A stretch of DNA of 64,000 nt from the NCBI RefSeq assembly GCF_028473665.1, contig NZ_CP098774.1, positions 1,054,001 to 1,118,000 of the forward strand. Reading direction: 5' to 3'. This document shows positions 24,842 to 34,788 of this stretch, in pieces (the first letter of the stretch is position 1; each line of letters begins with the position of its first letter). The translations under genes and the position numbers were made by a program. The notes beneath the pieces are model-generated. The model was given only the letters and a program-made list of their open reading frames with translations. It had not been told where the DNA came from and searched no databases. Source of the stretch: Sphingomonas sp. QA11. Its GTDB lineage: Bacteria; Pseudomonadota; Alphaproteobacteria; Sphingomonadales; Sphingomonadaceae.

Positions 24842-25462
24842 ATGTCAGTAAAAATGGCTCTGGCGAAGCTCTGTGCGTGTGCTTGCGGGGGCGCAATTGT
24901 TGGCGGTGGCGCGGTTCACGTAGCTGAACGGCCGAACGTCAGCCGAGTTCAAGTGACCAAGCATTTGAAATACAAGAAGCGCGCCGTGGCGATTCGCCGC
25001 GTGCGGCGTCAGGTCACGACAACCACGGTAAGATGCGCACCGGCAGAGGTGGCGGTCACGACGCAGGGCGTGCCGGTGCCGTACCCTCCGATGACCAATG
25101 CCGACGGATATGCTGGCGGCGGAGGTAACGTGCTCGCGTTTAGCGGCGGTTACTTCCAGGCGGTGAGCTATGGAACGCCCGGCATGACCTATCCGGGCAC
25201 TCCGGGGACGCCCGGTACTCCGGGGACACCCGGTACCCCGGGAACACCCGGTACCCCGGGAACACCCGGTACCCCGGGAACACCTGGCACTCCGGGAACA
25301 CCCGGCACCCCGGGAACGCCCGGTACTCCGGGAACACCCGGTACTCCGGGGACACCAACCCCAATCCCCGGACCGCCGATGACCTTGCTGTTCGGCATGA
25401 GCGTGGCCGCCTTGATATGGCGCGCGAAATGGAAGGGGCGGCGGCAAGGTGGGCTGGCGTGA
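24842..25462 (+). CDS. Collagen-like repeat protein with PEP-CTERM-like tail
   Basis: 206 residues. A signal-like N-terminus (about 1-28, [15 protein letters not shown]), a basic region ([15 protein letters not shown]), a linker, then 18 perfect Pro-Gly-Thr triplets (about 118-171) and a C-terminus of PTPIPGPP, a hydrophobic stretch [14 protein letters not shown] and a basic RAKWKGRR. The ending has the layout of PEP-CTERM sorting signals recognised by exosortases, though with PGPP rather than PEP. Surface display of a collagen-like rod is inferred. No exosortase is in the window. The ribosome-binding site is weak. Confidence 0.7.
   Translation: MSVKMALAKLCACACGGAIVGGGAVHVAERPNVSRVQVTKHLKYKKRAVAIRRVRRQVTTTTVRCAPAEVAVTTQGVPVPYPPMTNADGYAGGGGNVLAFSGGYFQAVSYGTPGMTYPGTPGTPGTPGTPGTPGTPGTPGTPGTPGTPGTPGTPGTPGTPGTPGTPGTPGTPTPIPGPPMTLLFGMSVAALIWRAKWKGRRQGGLA
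25193..25354 (+). repeat. 18 tandem 9-bp units encoding PGT
   Basis: Eighteen consecutive 9-bp units of the form CC(G/C)GG(N)AC(N), arranged in alternating pairs so that the period is effectively 18 bp. Differences sit mainly in third positions. The complementary strand is also open and would encode Gly-Val-Pro repeats. The tract is likely to expand and contract. Confidence 0.9.
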
Positions 25463-25605
25463 ACGTGTCGTCCAACTCTCAGCACCATCGCAATTAAGAT
25501 GAAACTTGGCTCAACCCGAGGGAAGATTGAGCATTGCCTTGATTCAGCGAGTGACGGCGGGCGTGAGGATCTTCGTACGGGTTCCGCCCCCTCGGCAGCG
25601 TCTCC

Positions 25606-26055
25606 CTAACCCCGCCCTGCCGCCACCGCGGCATCGCTGGCCAGCCTGTCCGCGCGTTCATTGTCGGGGTGGCCGGCATGGCCCTTCACCCAGAGCCATT
25701 CGATGCGATGCGGCTTCGCGGCGGCGAGCAGGGCCTGCCACAGATCGGCGTTCTTGACCGGCTGCTTCGCGGCGGTTTTCCAGCCGTTCTTCTGCCAGCC
25801 TTTGATCCATTTGGTCAGGCCGTCCATCACGTAGCGGCTGTCGGTCGACAGGACGACATGGCAGGGGCGCTTCAGCGCGTTCAGCCCCTCGATCGCCGCC
25901 GTCAATTCCATGCGATTGTTGGTGGTCAGCTTCTCGCCGCCGGCCAGTTCGCGTTCGCTGGTGCCCGAACGGATGATCGCGCCCCAGCCGCCCGGCCCCG
26001 GATTGCCCTTGCAGGCGCCGTCAGTGGCGATCTCGACTTTGGTCAGTTCGGTCAT
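25606..26055 (-). CDS. rnhA: Ribonuclease HI
   Basis: 149 residues, the usual length. The catalytic acidic residues are visible in [13 protein letters not shown] (about Asp12), NRMELTA (Glu50), STDSRYV (Asp72) and NERADRLA (Asp136), with the histidine-bearing VKGHAGH loop. It removes RNA from RNA-DNA hybrids in replication. Its ATG overlaps the thrB stop by 4 bp, so it is coupled to thrB and ispH. Confidence 0.95.
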   Translation of the reverse strand: MTELTKVEIATDGACKGNPGPGGWGAIIRSGTSERELAGGEKLTTNNRMELTAAIEGLNALKRPCHVVLSTDSRYVMDGLTKWIKGWQKNGWKTAAKQPVKNADLWQALLAAAKPHRIEWLWVKGHAGHPDNERADRLASDAAVAAGRG

Positions 26056-27011
26056 GCGATGTCCAGCGGGGTGGTGCGCGCGTCATAGGCGTTGAGGCGG
26101 CGCAGATAGGCGAGGGGGTCCTTGCGCGTCACGAGCGCATCGGCGGGGGTGTTGAGCCAGTCCCAGGCGCGTGACAGCAGGAAGCGGATGCAGGCGCCCC
26201 TGGCGAGGGGGATCAGGGCTGCGCGCTCATACTGGTCGAGCGCGACGGATCGCGTGTAGCCTTCGATCAGCGCTCGTCCCACGGCCCAGTCGGCGGTCGT
26301 TCCGGTCGCATCGAAGGACCATGCGGTGTGCATCACCGCGAGGTCATAGGCGCGGATGTCGGTGCAGGCGAAATAGAAGTCGATCAGGCCGCTCACCGAG
26401 TCGCCGCGCATCAGCACATTGTCGGGGAACAGATCGGCGTGGATCGTACCGGTCGGCAGATGATCGGGCCAGGCGGAGAGAATATCGTCCAGCGCGAAGC
26501 CGACCTCGTCGTACAGCCCCGGCGCGATGCCATCGAGATCGCGGCCGCAGCGGTCGAACAACGGGCGCCAGCTCTCCACGCCCATCGAGTTCGGCCGGAT
26601 GAGGGGGAAGCCGGCCAGTGCCTCGTGCATCTGCCCCATCGCGGCGCCGGCGGCGAACGCCTGGGCATTGGTCGGGTGCGAGACCGAGACGCCGGTGAGG
26701 AACTCGATCAGGCAGGCGGGCCTGCCTTCGAGTTTCTGGATCACCACGCCGTCGCGGTCGGGCAGGGCGCGCGGCACCGGCAGGCCGTGCGCGCCCAGAT
26801 GATCGATCATCGAGAAGAAGAAGGGCAGGTCGTCGAGATGCACGCGCTTCTCGTAGAGCGTCAGGATGAAGCGGCCCCGAGTCGTGTCGACGAGATAGTT
26901 GCTGTTCTCGACGCCCTCGGCGATGCCCTTGGCGGACACCAGTTCGCCATGGTCGAAGCGCGACAGGAAGGCGGCCAGCGCCTCCGCCGAAACCTGGGTA
27001 TAGACGGCCAT
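26052..27011 (-). CDS. thrB: Homoserine kinase, APH-fold type
   Basis: 319 residues with the aminoglycoside phosphotransferase fold: an N-lobe with [11 protein letters not shown] and FILTLYEKR, the catalytic loop [12 protein letters not shown] and metal-binding LIDFYFA. This is the alphaproteobacterial ThrB type, which phosphorylates homoserine for threonine synthesis. It lies 5 bp after the ispH stop and overlaps rnhA, so the three genes form one transcript ispH-thrB-rnhA, an arrangement common in alphaproteobacteria. Confidence 0.93.
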   Translation of the reverse strand: MAVYTQVSAEALAAFLSRFDHGELVSAKGIAEGVENSNYLVDTTRGRFILTLYEKRVHLDDLPFFFSMIDHLGAHGLPVPRALPDRDGVVIQKLEGRPACLIEFLTGVSVSHPTNAQAFAAGAAMGQMHEALAGFPLIRPNSMGVESWRPLFDRCGRDLDGIAPGLYDEVGFALDDILSAWPDHLPTGTIHADLFPDNVLMRGDSVSGLIDFYFACTDIRAYDLAVMHTAWSFDATGTTADWAVGRALIEGYTRSVALDQYERAALIPLARGACIRFLLSRAWDWLNTPADALVTRKDPLAYLRRLNAYDARTTPLDIA

Positions 27012-27016
27012 GGAGT

Positions 27017-27973
27017 TTAAGCTGCGACTTCGAGGCCGCGGGGCAGCTTGAAGGAGATCGTCTCGCGGGTCGTCTCGACCTCATATTCGCTGATCTCGAA
27101 TCGTTCGGCGAGTCTGGTGACGAGCTCGCGCACCAGGACTTCGGGTGCCGAGGCGCCGGCGGTGATGCCAAGCGTGCGGACGCCCTCGAGGAAGTCGAAA
27201 TTCAGGTCGCTCGCGCGCTGGACGAGTTGCGCCGGCGTGCCTTCGCGCACCGCGACCTCGACCAGCCGGACCGAGTTGGAGGAATTGGGCGCGCCGATCA
27301 CCAGCATCGCGTCACAGGCGGCGGCGATCTTCTTCACGGCGCCCTGGCGATTCGACGTGGCGTAGCAGATGTCCTCGCCGCGCGGCGCCTCGATCCCCGG
27401 AAAGCGGCGCTGCAACGCCTCGACGATATCGGCGGTGTCGTCGACGGAGAGGGTGGTCTGGGTAAGGAAGGCAAGGTTCGCGACGTCGAGCGGCTGGATC
27501 TTTTCCACATCCTCGATCGTCTCGACCAGCGACATGCTGCCCTCCGGCACCTGGCCGAAGGTGCCGATCACCTCGGGGTGCCCCCCATGTCCGATGAACA
27601 GGATATGCCGGCCCGCGGCGACGAGCCGCTCGGCCTGGCGATGGACCTTGGAGACGAGCGGGCAGGTGGCGTCGAGATAGGTGAGGCCGCGTTCGGCCGC
27701 CTTGTCCGGCACCGCCTTGGGCACGCCATGCGCCGAAAAGACCACCGGTACGCCGTCCGGCACCTCGTCCAGTTCCTCAACGAACACCGCACCCTTGATG
27801 CGCAGCGCGTCGACGACGAACCGGTTGTGGACGATCTCGTGCCGGACATAGACCGGGGCGCCATATTTCTCGATCGCCAATTCGACGATCTGGATCGCGC
27901 GGTCGACACCAGCGCAAAAGCCGCGGGGGGCAGCGATCAGCAGTTCAAGCGGCGGTTTCTGGGCATCGGTCAT
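27017..27973 (-). CDS. ispH: 4-hydroxy-3-methylbut-2-enyl diphosphate reductase
   Basis: 318 residues. Three conserved cysteines for the iron-sulfur cluster appear in [22 protein letters not shown] and [10 protein letters not shown]; other family motifs are [18 protein letters not shown] and [10 protein letters not shown]. It makes IPP and DMAPP in the last step of the MEP pathway. Divergent from the lipoprotein gene at 28088, with a shared promoter region between them. Confidence 0.96.
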   Translation of the reverse strand: MTDAQKPPLELLIAAPRGFCAGVDRAIQIVELAIEKYGAPVYVRHEIVHNRFVVDALRIKGAVFVEELDEVPDGVPVVFSAHGVPKAVPDKAAERGLTYLDATCPLVSKVHRQAERLVAAGRHILFIGHGGHPEVIGTFGQVPEGSMSLVETIEDVEKIQPLDVANLAFLTQTTLSVDDTADIVEALQRRFPGIEAPRGEDICYATSNRQGAVKKIAAACDAMLVIGAPNSSNSVRLVEVAVREGTPAQLVQRASDLNFDFLEGVRTLGITAGASAPEVLVRELVTRLAERFEISEYEVETTRETISFKLPRGLEVAA

Positions 27974-28087
27974 TACAACATGGCTCTACGCGATTGCTTG
28001 CGTGCGCGAAAGCCGGTTCCTATGGTGCGTGTCGTTCCGGGGCCGGGCGCGATGGCGCGAGGCCCCTTCCTGTGTGATAAGGTGCGT

Positions 28088-28735
28088 GTGCCCGTGACAG
28101 CCCGGAAATTAGCCGTTCCTGCCATCCTGATGCTGCTTGCGGGGGGATGCGCCACGACCGGCGACATCGACGAGACCGGCGGCATCTCTGCGATCCGTTC
28201 CGCGTGCCCGACGGTGGGCGTTCCCGCCGCGACCGGTGACATCACGCTGTTCGATCCGGCCGGCAGCACCGCATCCTCGGCGATCGACCTGACGGCGGTG
28301 ATGACCAATGTCCGCTCCACCTGCGCCGACGCGACCGACGACATCGTGACCACGGTCACCTTCGACATCCAGGCCCGCCGCACCCGCACCGACGCGGCGC
28401 GCGACGTGAGCCTGCCCTATTTCATCACCGTGGTGCGCGGCGGCAGCGCCGTCATCGCCAAGCGCGTCGGCCATGTCTCGGTGCACTTCAACGCCGGGCA
28501 GGACCGCGCCGTAGCGAGCGGCCAGGCGTCAAGCACCATCGCGCGCGCCGCCGCGACGCTGTCGGACGAGGTCCGCAAGAAGCTGACCGAGAAGCGCAAG
28601 GCGGGCGGCAACGACGCCGCGGTCGATCCGCTGAGTCGCCCGGAAATCCGCCAGGCGGTGGTGCGCGCGACCTTCGAGGCGCTGGTCGGTTTCCAGCTGA
28701 CCGACGACCAGCTGAAGTACAACGCGACGCGGTGA
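28088..28735 (+). CDS. Predicted lipoprotein, function unknown
   Basis: 215 residues from a GTG with AAGG five bases upstream; this gives a compact signal PVTARKLAVPAILMLLAGGC ending in an LAGGC lipobox. ATG codons at 28052 and 28022 and other GTG codons are alternatives. The mature part is a mixed alpha/beta domain with two more cysteines and a region SVHFNAGQDRAVASGQASSTI; I do not recognise a named family. Its stop overlaps the next GTG start (GTGA), so it is translated together with the MOSC gene. Confidence 0.6.
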   Translation: MPVTARKLAVPAILMLLAGGCATTGDIDETGGISAIRSACPTVGVPAATGDITLFDPAGSTASSAIDLTAVMTNVRSTCADATDDIVTTVTFDIQARRTRTDAARDVSLPYFITVVRGGSAVIAKRVGHVSVHFNAGQDRAVASGQASSTIARAAATLSDEVRKKLTEKRKAGGNDAAVDPLSRPEIRQAVVRATFEALVGFQLTDDQLKYNATR

Positions 28736-29394
28736 CGGCGGTCCCGGTCTTTGCCCTGCTTGCAGGCAGGGCCCGGTACCTTGCGCGCGGCGAGGCAAGC
28801 GCGATCGCGAAATCCCCGGTCGCCGGGCCGGTGAAGATCGGTTTCCTGGGACTGGAAGGCGACGAGCAGGCCGATCTGAGCGTGCATGGTGGCCCCGACA
28901 AGGCGCTGCATCATTATCCGCACGATCATTACAGGCACTGGCATCATGCGCGCCGGGGCGAGGCGCGGGAGGATGAGCCTATACTGGCCGCCCCTGGCGC
29001 CTTTGGCGAGAATATCGCGACCCTGGGCCTCACTGAAGACCAGGTCTGCATCGGCGACCGTTTTCGTCTGGGGCGTGCGCTGATCGAGATCAGTCAGGGC
29101 CGCCAGCCTTGCTGGAAGCAGGGCGAGCGGCTGCAATGGCCGGCGCTGCCCGCGCTGATGGTGAAGGAACGCCGGAGCGGCTGGTATTACCGCGTGATCG
29201 AGGAAGGCACGGCCGAGCCGGGCGAGACCCTGGCGATGGTGGCGCGGCCCTTGCCCGACTGGACCGTCCGCCGCGTGTTCGGCCTGCTGATCGCGGGCGA
29301 CCACCGCAAGGATCCAAGGGCGCTGGCCGAGTTGGCCGATATGGAATTGCTCTATGCCGGCTGGCGTCGCCGTGCCGTCAAATTGATGGCCTGA
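28732..29394 (+). CDS. MOSC domain protein (YiiM-like)
   Basis: 220 residues from a GTG. The MOSC core is visible with GLEGDEQADLSVHGGPDKALHHYP, GAFGENIATLGLTEDQVCIGDRFRLG, EISQGRQPCWKQG and a C-terminal 3-alpha segment. In YiiM-type proteins the conserved cysteine in QPCWK is the likely molybdenum cofactor sulfide carrier or ligand, used for reduction of N-hydroxylated compounds. It is coupled to the preceding lipoprotein gene by a 4-bp overlap. Confidence 0.85.
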   Translation: MTAVPVFALLAGRARYLARGEASAIAKSPVAGPVKIGFLGLEGDEQADLSVHGGPDKALHHYPHDHYRHWHHARRGEAREDEPILAAPGAFGENIATLGLTEDQVCIGDRFRLGRALIEISQGRQPCWKQGERLQWPALPALMVKERRSGWYYRVIEEGTAEPGETLAMVARPLPDWTVRRVFGLLIAGDHRKDPRALAELADMELLYAGWRRRAVKLMA

Positions 29395-29480
29395 GCGAAT
29401 AGCGTCGCCAAGCCCGATTGACTCGCATGCTGCGCCGCGTCACACCGGGCGCGTCGATGGGGGGCAACTTCCATGGGCAC

Positions 29481-29714
29481 GCGCGGGAGAGACCCCGGAC
29501 GTGGGACCTTGTCAAAGCAACTGCTTGGCGGGACATCCCTGATCCGGGGCGCCGAAGGAGCAACCGCCCCGGAATCTCTCAGGCACACCGGACCGCGCGG
29601 GCTATCGACACTCTGGAAAGCGGCTGGCGCGACGTTCGCCCGGCCCACCGAAGGGGTAAGCCATCCTGTTCAGGCAGGGGGGTGAAAGCTCTCAGGTTCC
29701 CGTGACAGAGGGGG
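29481..29714 (+). ncRNA. Tandem glycine riboswitch (gcvT element)
   Basis: Two adjacent glycine aptamers. The first carries GGGAGAGACC, then GCCGAAGGAGCAA and GGAATCTCTCAGG; the second carries CTCTGGAAAGCG, CACCGAAGGGGTAAG and GAAAGCTCTCAGGTTCC with the closing GACAGAGGGG. These are the conserved cores of the gcvT motif. The unit lies 63 bp ahead of gcvT and is expected to turn the glycine cleavage operon on when glycine is high. Confidence 0.95.
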
Positions 29715-29776
29715 CGGCGAAACCCGGCGCGTCATGCGCTGCGTAACGCCGTGACACCTTATGACGGAGACCGGCA

Positions 29777-30904
29777 TTGAGCGACACCGAAGACCCCGAA
29801 ATCGAGATTCAGACGCTGCCGCTCGACGCGTGGCACCGCGCGCGCGACGGCCGCATGGTCGAATTCGCCGGCTATCACATGCCAGTCCAGTATGAAGGCA
29901 TCATGGCCGAGCATCTGTGGACCCGCGAGTCCGCCGGCCTGTTCGACGTCAGCCATATGGGTCAGTTGCTGTTCACCGGCGAGGGCGCCGACGCCGCGCT
30001 GGAGGCGCTGCTACCCGGCGACATCAAGGGCCTCGGCACCGCGAGGATGCGCTATTCGCTGCTGCTGGCGGAGAATGGCGGCATTCTCGACGACCTGATG
30101 GTCACCCGGCGCGAGGACGGCATCTACATGGTCGTCAACGGCGCGACCAAATATGACGACATCTCCTATCTCCTCGATCACCTGCCCGAGGACATCACGA
30201 TCAACATCATGGACGACCAAGCGCTGCTCGCGCTGCAGGGGCCGAAGGCGGTCGACGTGCTGTCGCGGCTGGTGCCCGGCGTCGGGGCCCTGGTATTCAT
30301 GACCGCCGGCGCGTTCGAGTGGAACGGCACGCCGCTTTGGATCAGCCGTTCGGGCTATACCGGCGAGGACGGGTTCGAGATTTCGGTGCCGGCCGAGGCG
30401 GCGGAAGCGCTCGCCGACGCGCTGACCGCCGAGGCCGAAGTGAAGCCGATCGGGCTGGGCGCGCGGGATTCGCTTCGGCTCGAGGCTGGCCTGCCGCTCT
30501 ACGGCCATGATCTCGATCCAGAAACGACGCCGGTAATGGCCGATCTCGGCTTCGCCCTGTCGAAGCGCCGCCGCGAGGAAGGCAATTTCATGGGCGCCGG
30601 GCGCATCCTGCTCGAACGCGAGCAGGGCCCGGTCGTCAAGCGTGTTGGCCTGGTCGTCGAAGGGCGCCAGCCGGTCCGCGAGGGCGCGGCGGTGGTCGAT
30701 GCGGACGGTTCAGACGTCGGCAAGGTCACCAGCGGCGGCTTCGCGCCTAGTTTCGGCGCGCCGATCGCCATGGCTTATGTGCCTGCCGCGATGGCCGCCA
30801 TCGGCACCGTCATCCAGATCACGCAGCGCGGCAAGGTCCATCAGGCGACCGTCACCGCGATGCCGCTAATTCCCCACCGCTACGTCCGTCGGGGTGAGAA
30901 TTGA
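29777..30904 (+). CDS. gcvT: Glycine cleavage system T protein (aminomethyltransferase)
   Basis: 375 residues from a TTG start with GGAGA about 10 bp upstream. It shows DVSHMGQLLFTGEGA near 56, RMRYSLLLAENGGILDDLMV, LQGPKA, SRSGYTGEDGFEIS and a C-terminal barrel. T protein transfers the methylene unit of the aminomethyl-lipoate arm of H protein to tetrahydrofolate, releasing ammonia. The TGA stop lies inside the left arm of a large palindromic element, so the last codons (GEN) are shared with the repeat. Confidence 0.95.
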   Translation: MSDTEDPEIEIQTLPLDAWHRARDGRMVEFAGYHMPVQYEGIMAEHLWTRESAGLFDVSHMGQLLFTGEGADAALEALLPGDIKGLGTARMRYSLLLAENGGILDDLMVTRREDGIYMVVNGATKYDDISYLLDHLPEDITINIMDDQALLALQGPKAVDVLSRLVPGVGALVFMTAGAFEWNGTPLWISRSGYTGEDGFEISVPAEAAEALADALTAEAEVKPIGLGARDSLRLEAGLPLYGHDLDPETTPVMADLGFALSKRRREEGNFMGAGRILLEREQGPVVKRVGLVVEGRQPVREGAAVVDADGSDVGKVTSGGFAPSFGAPIAMAYVPAAMAAIGTVIQITQRGKVHQATVTAMPLIPHRYVRRGEN

Positions 30905-31162
30905 TGGCCGGCAATGACCTGGATCGTTCGCAGAAGGGCACCGGCGGCGTCACGCCGCTTGCGCGGGCCGATAGGCCCGCGACTGCGCGACCTTCCTTGC
31001 CGGCGCCCTTCTGCGAACGACCGCGGAGCGGCAGGGTGTCTTTTGGCCCACGGCTGCGTCACTCGTCGGTCGCGATGCGATCTGCATCGCTTCCTTCTCG
31101 ATCCTATCCGTGGACCAAAACTCACCCTGTCCAGGCCGTTGCCGGCCACCAATTCTCACCCC
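30891..31162. repeat. Nested-palindrome element between gcvT and gcvH
   Basis: Outer arms 30891-30922 and 31131-31162 are inverted copies (29 of 32 bases pair by my reading). Inside, a second pair (about 30923-30943 with 31001-31022, core TCGTTCGCAGAAGGGC) encloses the perfect hairpin GCGGGCC-GATA-GGCCCGC at 30963-30980. A third pair (31033-31053 with 31109-31129) encloses the perfect hairpin GCGATGC-GATCT-GCATCGC at 31072-31090. It has no protein-coding look. It could be a nested miniature transposable element or a structured RNA. It ends just before the gcvH ribosome-binding site. Confidence 0.75.
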
Positions 31163-31179
31163 AAGGAGGCAAGTGAGCC

Positions 31180-31551
31180 ATGAGCCGTTATTTCACCGAA
31201 GATCATGAATGGGTCGATGTCGACGGCGACGTCGGCACCGTGGGCATCAGCACCTACGCCCAGGAGCAGCTTGGCGACATCGTGTTCGTCGACGTCCCCG
31301 AAGCCGGCAAGAAGCTGGCCAAGGGCGACGAGGCGGCAGTGGTGGAATCGGTCAAGGCGGCCTCGGACGTTTATTCGCCGGTGTCGGGCAGCGTGATCGA
31401 GGGCAATGCCGAACTCGGCGACAATCCCGGCCTCGTCAACGAGGACCCCGAAACCGAAGGCTGGTTCTTCAAGCTGACGCTCAGCGATCCGGAAGAACTG
31501 AAGGGCCTGATGGACGAGGCCGCGTACGCCGCTTTCGTCGCCAAGCTTTGA
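31180..31551 (+). CDS. gcvH: Glycine cleavage system H protein
   Basis: 123 residues, the usual length. The lipoyl-lysine is in [17 protein letters not shown] (about Lys60), and [10 protein letters not shown] and [17 protein letters not shown] are typical. It shuttles the aminomethyl group among P, T and L proteins. A strong AAGGAGG lies directly after the palindromic element upstream. It is expected to be cotranscribed from the riboswitch-controlled promoter. Confidence 0.96.
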   Translation: MSRYFTEDHEWVDVDGDVGTVGISTYAQEQLGDIVFVDVPEAGKKLAKGDEAAVVESVKAASDVYSPVSGSVIEGNAELGDNPGLVNEDPETEGWFFKLTLSDPEELKGLMDEAAYAAFVAKL

Positions 31552-31560
31552 ACTGACTTG

Positions 31561-31674
31561 CTCCCCTCCCGCTTGCGGGAGGGGTTGGGGGTGGGCTCGC
31601 GCTCTCCTCCAACGCTTCGCCCGAAATTGATCGGGCGCCCACCCCCGACCCCTCCCGCAGGCGGGAGGGGGGAG
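31561..31674. repeat. Family A palindrome pair (REPIN-like) between gcvH and gcvPA
   Basis: Two inverted arms (31561-31597 and 31637-31674) separated by a 39-bp spacer. Each arm has the perfect 10-bp-stem hairpin CCCCTCCCGC-NN-GCGGGAGGGG (31563-31584 and 31649-31670) followed or preceded by a GGGGGTGGGC tail. The same arms occur at 54300-54731 and inside carA. Confidence 0.9.
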
Positions 31675-31683
31675 ATTGCGTGA

Positions 31684-33042
31684 ATGCGTTACCTGCCCCT
31701 TACCGACACTGATCGCCAGGCGATGCTCGCCACGATCGGCGCCAAGTCGATCGACGACCTGTTCGTCGATGTTCCCGCGATTGCCCAACTGGATGGCCCG
31801 ATCCACGGCTTGCCCGGTCATGCCAGCGAACTGGCGGTCGAACGCCATATGTCGGCGCTGGCACGCAAGAACCTGGCGGCGGGCGATGCGCCCTTCTTTC
31901 TCGGTTGCGGCGCCTACAGGCATCATGTGCCGGCAAGCGTGGATCACCTGATCCAGCGCGGCGAGTATCTGACGGCATACACGCCCTATCAGCCCGAGAT
32001 CGCTCAGGGCACGCTGCAGATGCTGTTCGAGTTCCAGACCCAGGTCGCGCGGCTGCTCGGCACCGACGTGGCGAACGCGTCGATGTATGACGGCTCTACC
32101 GCCTGCTGGGAAGCGATCGGCATGGCGCGGCGGGTGACGAAGCGCGCGAAGGCGATCCTGTCGACCGGGTTGCACCCGCACTATGTCTCGGTCGCGAAGA
32201 CCATGGCGAAGTTCACCGGCGACGTGCTTGAGACGGGCACGCCGTCGCTGTCGGCCGGGACCGATATCGGCGCGCTGATTGCCGCGATCGACAATGATAC
32301 TTCCTGCGTCGTCGTCCAGTATCCCGATATCCTTGGCCGCATCGAGGACCTATCCGAATTGGCCGCCGCCTGCCACGCGAAGAAGGCACTGCTGATTGCG
32401 GTCGTGACCGAGCCGGTGGCGCTGGGCGCGATCAGGTCGCCGGGCGAGATGGATGCCGATATCGTCGTCGGCGAGGGCCAGTCGATCGGCGTCGGCCTCC
32501 AGTTCGGCGGTCCCTATGTCGGGCTGTTCGGCTGCAAGGAAAAATACCTTCGGCAGATGCCCGGCCGGCTCTGCGGCGAGACGCTTGACGCCGATGGGCG
32601 CCGCGGCTTCGTGCTGACGCTGTCGACCCGCGAGCAGCATATCCGCCGCGAAAAGGCGACGTCGAACATCTGCACCAATTCCGGCTTGTGTGCGCTCGCC
32701 TTTTCGATTCACATGACCCTGCTTGGCGAGGCCGGATTGCGGGCGCTGGCCGAGACCAACCATGCCGGCGCGGTCGCCGCGGCGGAGCGGCTGGCGCAGG
32801 TGCCCGGCGTCGAGTTGGTCAACACCGCCTTCTTCAACGAATTCACCCTCAAGCTGCCGGTCGAGGCTCGCCCCGTGGTCCGTACGCTGGCCGATCGCGG
32901 CATCCTGGCCGGCGTATCGCTCGGACGGCTCTATCCCGGCGAGGCGACGCTTGCGAATGGCCTGGTCGTCGCCGTGACCGAGACGACCACCATGGAGGAT
33001 GTCGAGACACTTGCCTCCGCGCTTCAGGAGGTGCTGGCATGA
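31684..33042 (+). CDS. gcvPA: Glycine dehydrogenase (decarboxylating) subunit 1
   Basis: 452 residues, the N-terminal subunit of the split P protein. [21 protein letters not shown] near 74, [23 protein letters not shown] and [19 protein letters not shown] are characteristic. With GcvPB it decarboxylates glycine and loads the aminomethyl group onto H protein. Its TGA overlaps the gcvPB ATG (ATGA). A palindrome pair separates it from gcvH, with only 9 bp between the repeat and the start. Confidence 0.96.
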   Translation: MRYLPLTDTDRQAMLATIGAKSIDDLFVDVPAIAQLDGPIHGLPGHASELAVERHMSALARKNLAAGDAPFFLGCGAYRHHVPASVDHLIQRGEYLTAYTPYQPEIAQGTLQMLFEFQTQVARLLGTDVANASMYDGSTACWEAIGMARRVTKRAKAILSTGLHPHYVSVAKTMAKFTGDVLETGTPSLSAGTDIGALIAAIDNDTSCVVVQYPDILGRIEDLSELAAACHAKKALLIAVVTEPVALGAIRSPGEMDADIVVGEGQSIGVGLQFGGPYVGLFGCKEKYLRQMPGRLCGETLDADGRRGFVLTLSTREQHIRREKATSNICTNSGLCALAFSIHMTLLGEAGLRALAETNHAGAVAAAERLAQVPGVELVNTAFFNEFTLKLPVEARPVVRTLADRGILAGVSLGRLYPGEATLANGLVVAVTETTTMEDVETLASALQEVLA

Positions 33043-34622
33043 CGATCAACGCAAGCGGCTGGCGCCCGGAGCGCCCCGAGGCTGGCACCACGACGGCGTC
33101 GACCGTCACCGGCAACACCTTTACCGGAAATAGGGCGCTGATGCTTGAAGAGGCGCTGATCTTCGAGATCGGGTCGACTGAAACCACCGGTGTCGAGGTC
33201 GCTGCACCGGCCAAGGTCGCTTCCCGCCTTGGCAGCCTGGGCCGGTCCGCGCCGATCGGGCTTCCGGGCCTGTCCGAGCCCGAGGCGGTGCGTCATTACA
33301 CGCGCCTGTCGCGCCAGAATTATGCGATCGATCTCGGCTTGTTCCCGCTGGGATCGTGCACGATGAAGCATAACCCGCGCCTCAACGAGAAGATGGCGCG
33401 GCTGCCCGGTTTCGCCGACATCCACCCGCTTGCGCCGGTCGATACGGTACAGGGCGCGCTTGAGGTGATCCACCAGCTCGCGCACTGGCTGGTCACGCTC
33501 ACGGGCATGCATTCGGTAGCGATGAGCCCCAAGGCGGGCGCGCATGGCGAACTGTGCGGCATCCTCGCGATTCGCGCCGCGCTCGAAGCGCGCGGCGAGG
33601 GGCACCGCAAGGTGATCCTCGTGCCGGAGAGCGCGCATGGCACCAACCCCGCGACGGCCGCTTTTGCCGGCTATTCAGTCGAGGACATCCCCGCAACGAG
33701 CGAAGGCCGGGTCGATCTGGCTGCGCTGACCGCGCGGCTCGGACCTGACGTGGCCGGGGTGATGATCACCAACCCCAATACGTGCGGCCTGTTCGAACGC
33801 GATATGCGTGCGATCTCCGATGCGGTGCATGCGGCGGGTGGACTCGTCTATTGCGATGGCGCGAACTTCAACGCGATCGTCGGGCGTGTCCGTCCGGGCG
33901 ATCTCGGCATCGATGCAATGCACATCAACCTGCACAAGACCTTCTCCACCCCGCATGGCGGCGGCGGGCCCGGTTCGGGCCCGGTGGTGTTTTCGGAAGC
34001 GCTCGCGCCGTACGCGCCATTGCCTTTCGTCGAACAGACGGCCGACGGTTTCCGCCTTGTCGAGGAAGAGACCGCCGAGGAGCATCATGCCGGCAGCTTC
34101 GGTCGCATGGTCGCCTTTCAGGGCCAGATGGGCATGTTCACGCGCGCCCTCACCTACATCCTCAGTCATGGCGCTGACGGCCTGCGCCAGGTCGCCGAGG
34201 ATGCCGTGCTCAATGCCAACTATATCCTGCGTTCGCTGGACGGTACGCTCGACGCACCGTTCGGGGCGTCGGGGCCGTGCATGCATGAGGCGTTGTTCTC
34301 CGATTCGAACCTGGCGGAGGGTTTCTCGACGATCGATGTCGCCAAGGGGCTGATCGACGAGGGCTATCATCCGATGACGATGTATTTCCCGCTCGTCGTG
34401 CATGGCGCGATGCTGGTCGAGCCGACCGAGACCGAGAGCAAGGCGGCGCTCGACCAGTTCATCGGCGCGCTGCGTTCGGTGGCGGAGCGGGCCAAGGCGG
34501 GCGATGTCGCGCTGAAATCCGCGCCGCATTTCGCACCGCGCAGCCGGCTCGACGAAACGCTGGCCGCGCGCAAGCCGGTGCTGGTGTGGAAGGATCCGGC
34601 CGTCGCGCTGGCGGCGGAATAA
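33039..34622 (+). CDS. gcvPB: Glycine dehydrogenase (decarboxylating) subunit 2
   Basis: 527 residues from the ATG that overlaps the gcvPA stop. The PLP lysine is in [39 protein letters not shown] and [11 protein letters not shown] match the family. It is the PLP-bearing half of P protein. It is the last gene of the gcv operon; 166 bp of unremarkable sequence follow. Confidence 0.96.
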   Translation: MTINASGWRPERPEAGTTTASTVTGNTFTGNRALMLEEALIFEIGSTETTGVEVAAPAKVASRLGSLGRSAPIGLPGLSEPEAVRHYTRLSRQNYAIDLGLFPLGSCTMKHNPRLNEKMARLPGFADIHPLAPVDTVQGALEVIHQLAHWLVTLTGMHSVAMSPKAGAHGELCGILAIRAALEARGEGHRKVILVPESAHGTNPATAAFAGYSVEDIPATSEGRVDLAALTARLGPDVAGVMITNPNTCGLFERDMRAISDAVHAAGGLVYCDGANFNAIVGRVRPGDLGIDAMHINLHKTFSTPHGGGGPGSGPVVFSEALAPYAPLPFVEQTADGFRLVEEETAEEHHAGSFGRMVAFQGQMGMFTRALTYILSHGADGLRQVAEDAVLNANYILRSLDGTLDAPFGASGPCMHEALFSDSNLAEGFSTIDVAKGLIDEGYHPMTMYFPLVVHGAMLVEPTETESKAALDQFIGALRSVAERAKAGDVALKSAPHFAPRSRLDETLAARKPVLVWKDPAVALAAE

Positions 34623-34788
34623 GGGCAGGGCGACAGGAGCCGGACAGGCGCAATGCGCTCTGGCCCGGCTGGCTGCATGCCGGTATGAACGAATCCAGCG
34701 GTGCGTGGTCGCGAACCCGCCACAGTGGCGGTGCATCGGTGCGGTCGCCACGGTGACACGACGGGGATCAATCGGGGGATAGAAGCCG

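Noticed and set aside
25193..25354. Possible CRISPR-like array
   Set aside because: Contiguous 9-bp coding units without spacers; a collagen-like coding tract instead.
27227..28051. Long N-terminal extension of the lipoprotein gene
   Set aside because: The extension is antisense to ispH; the signal and lipobox place the start near 28088.
30901..31176. Short frames between gcvT and gcvH
   Set aside because: They consist entirely of palindrome sequence; no ribosome-binding site or domain.
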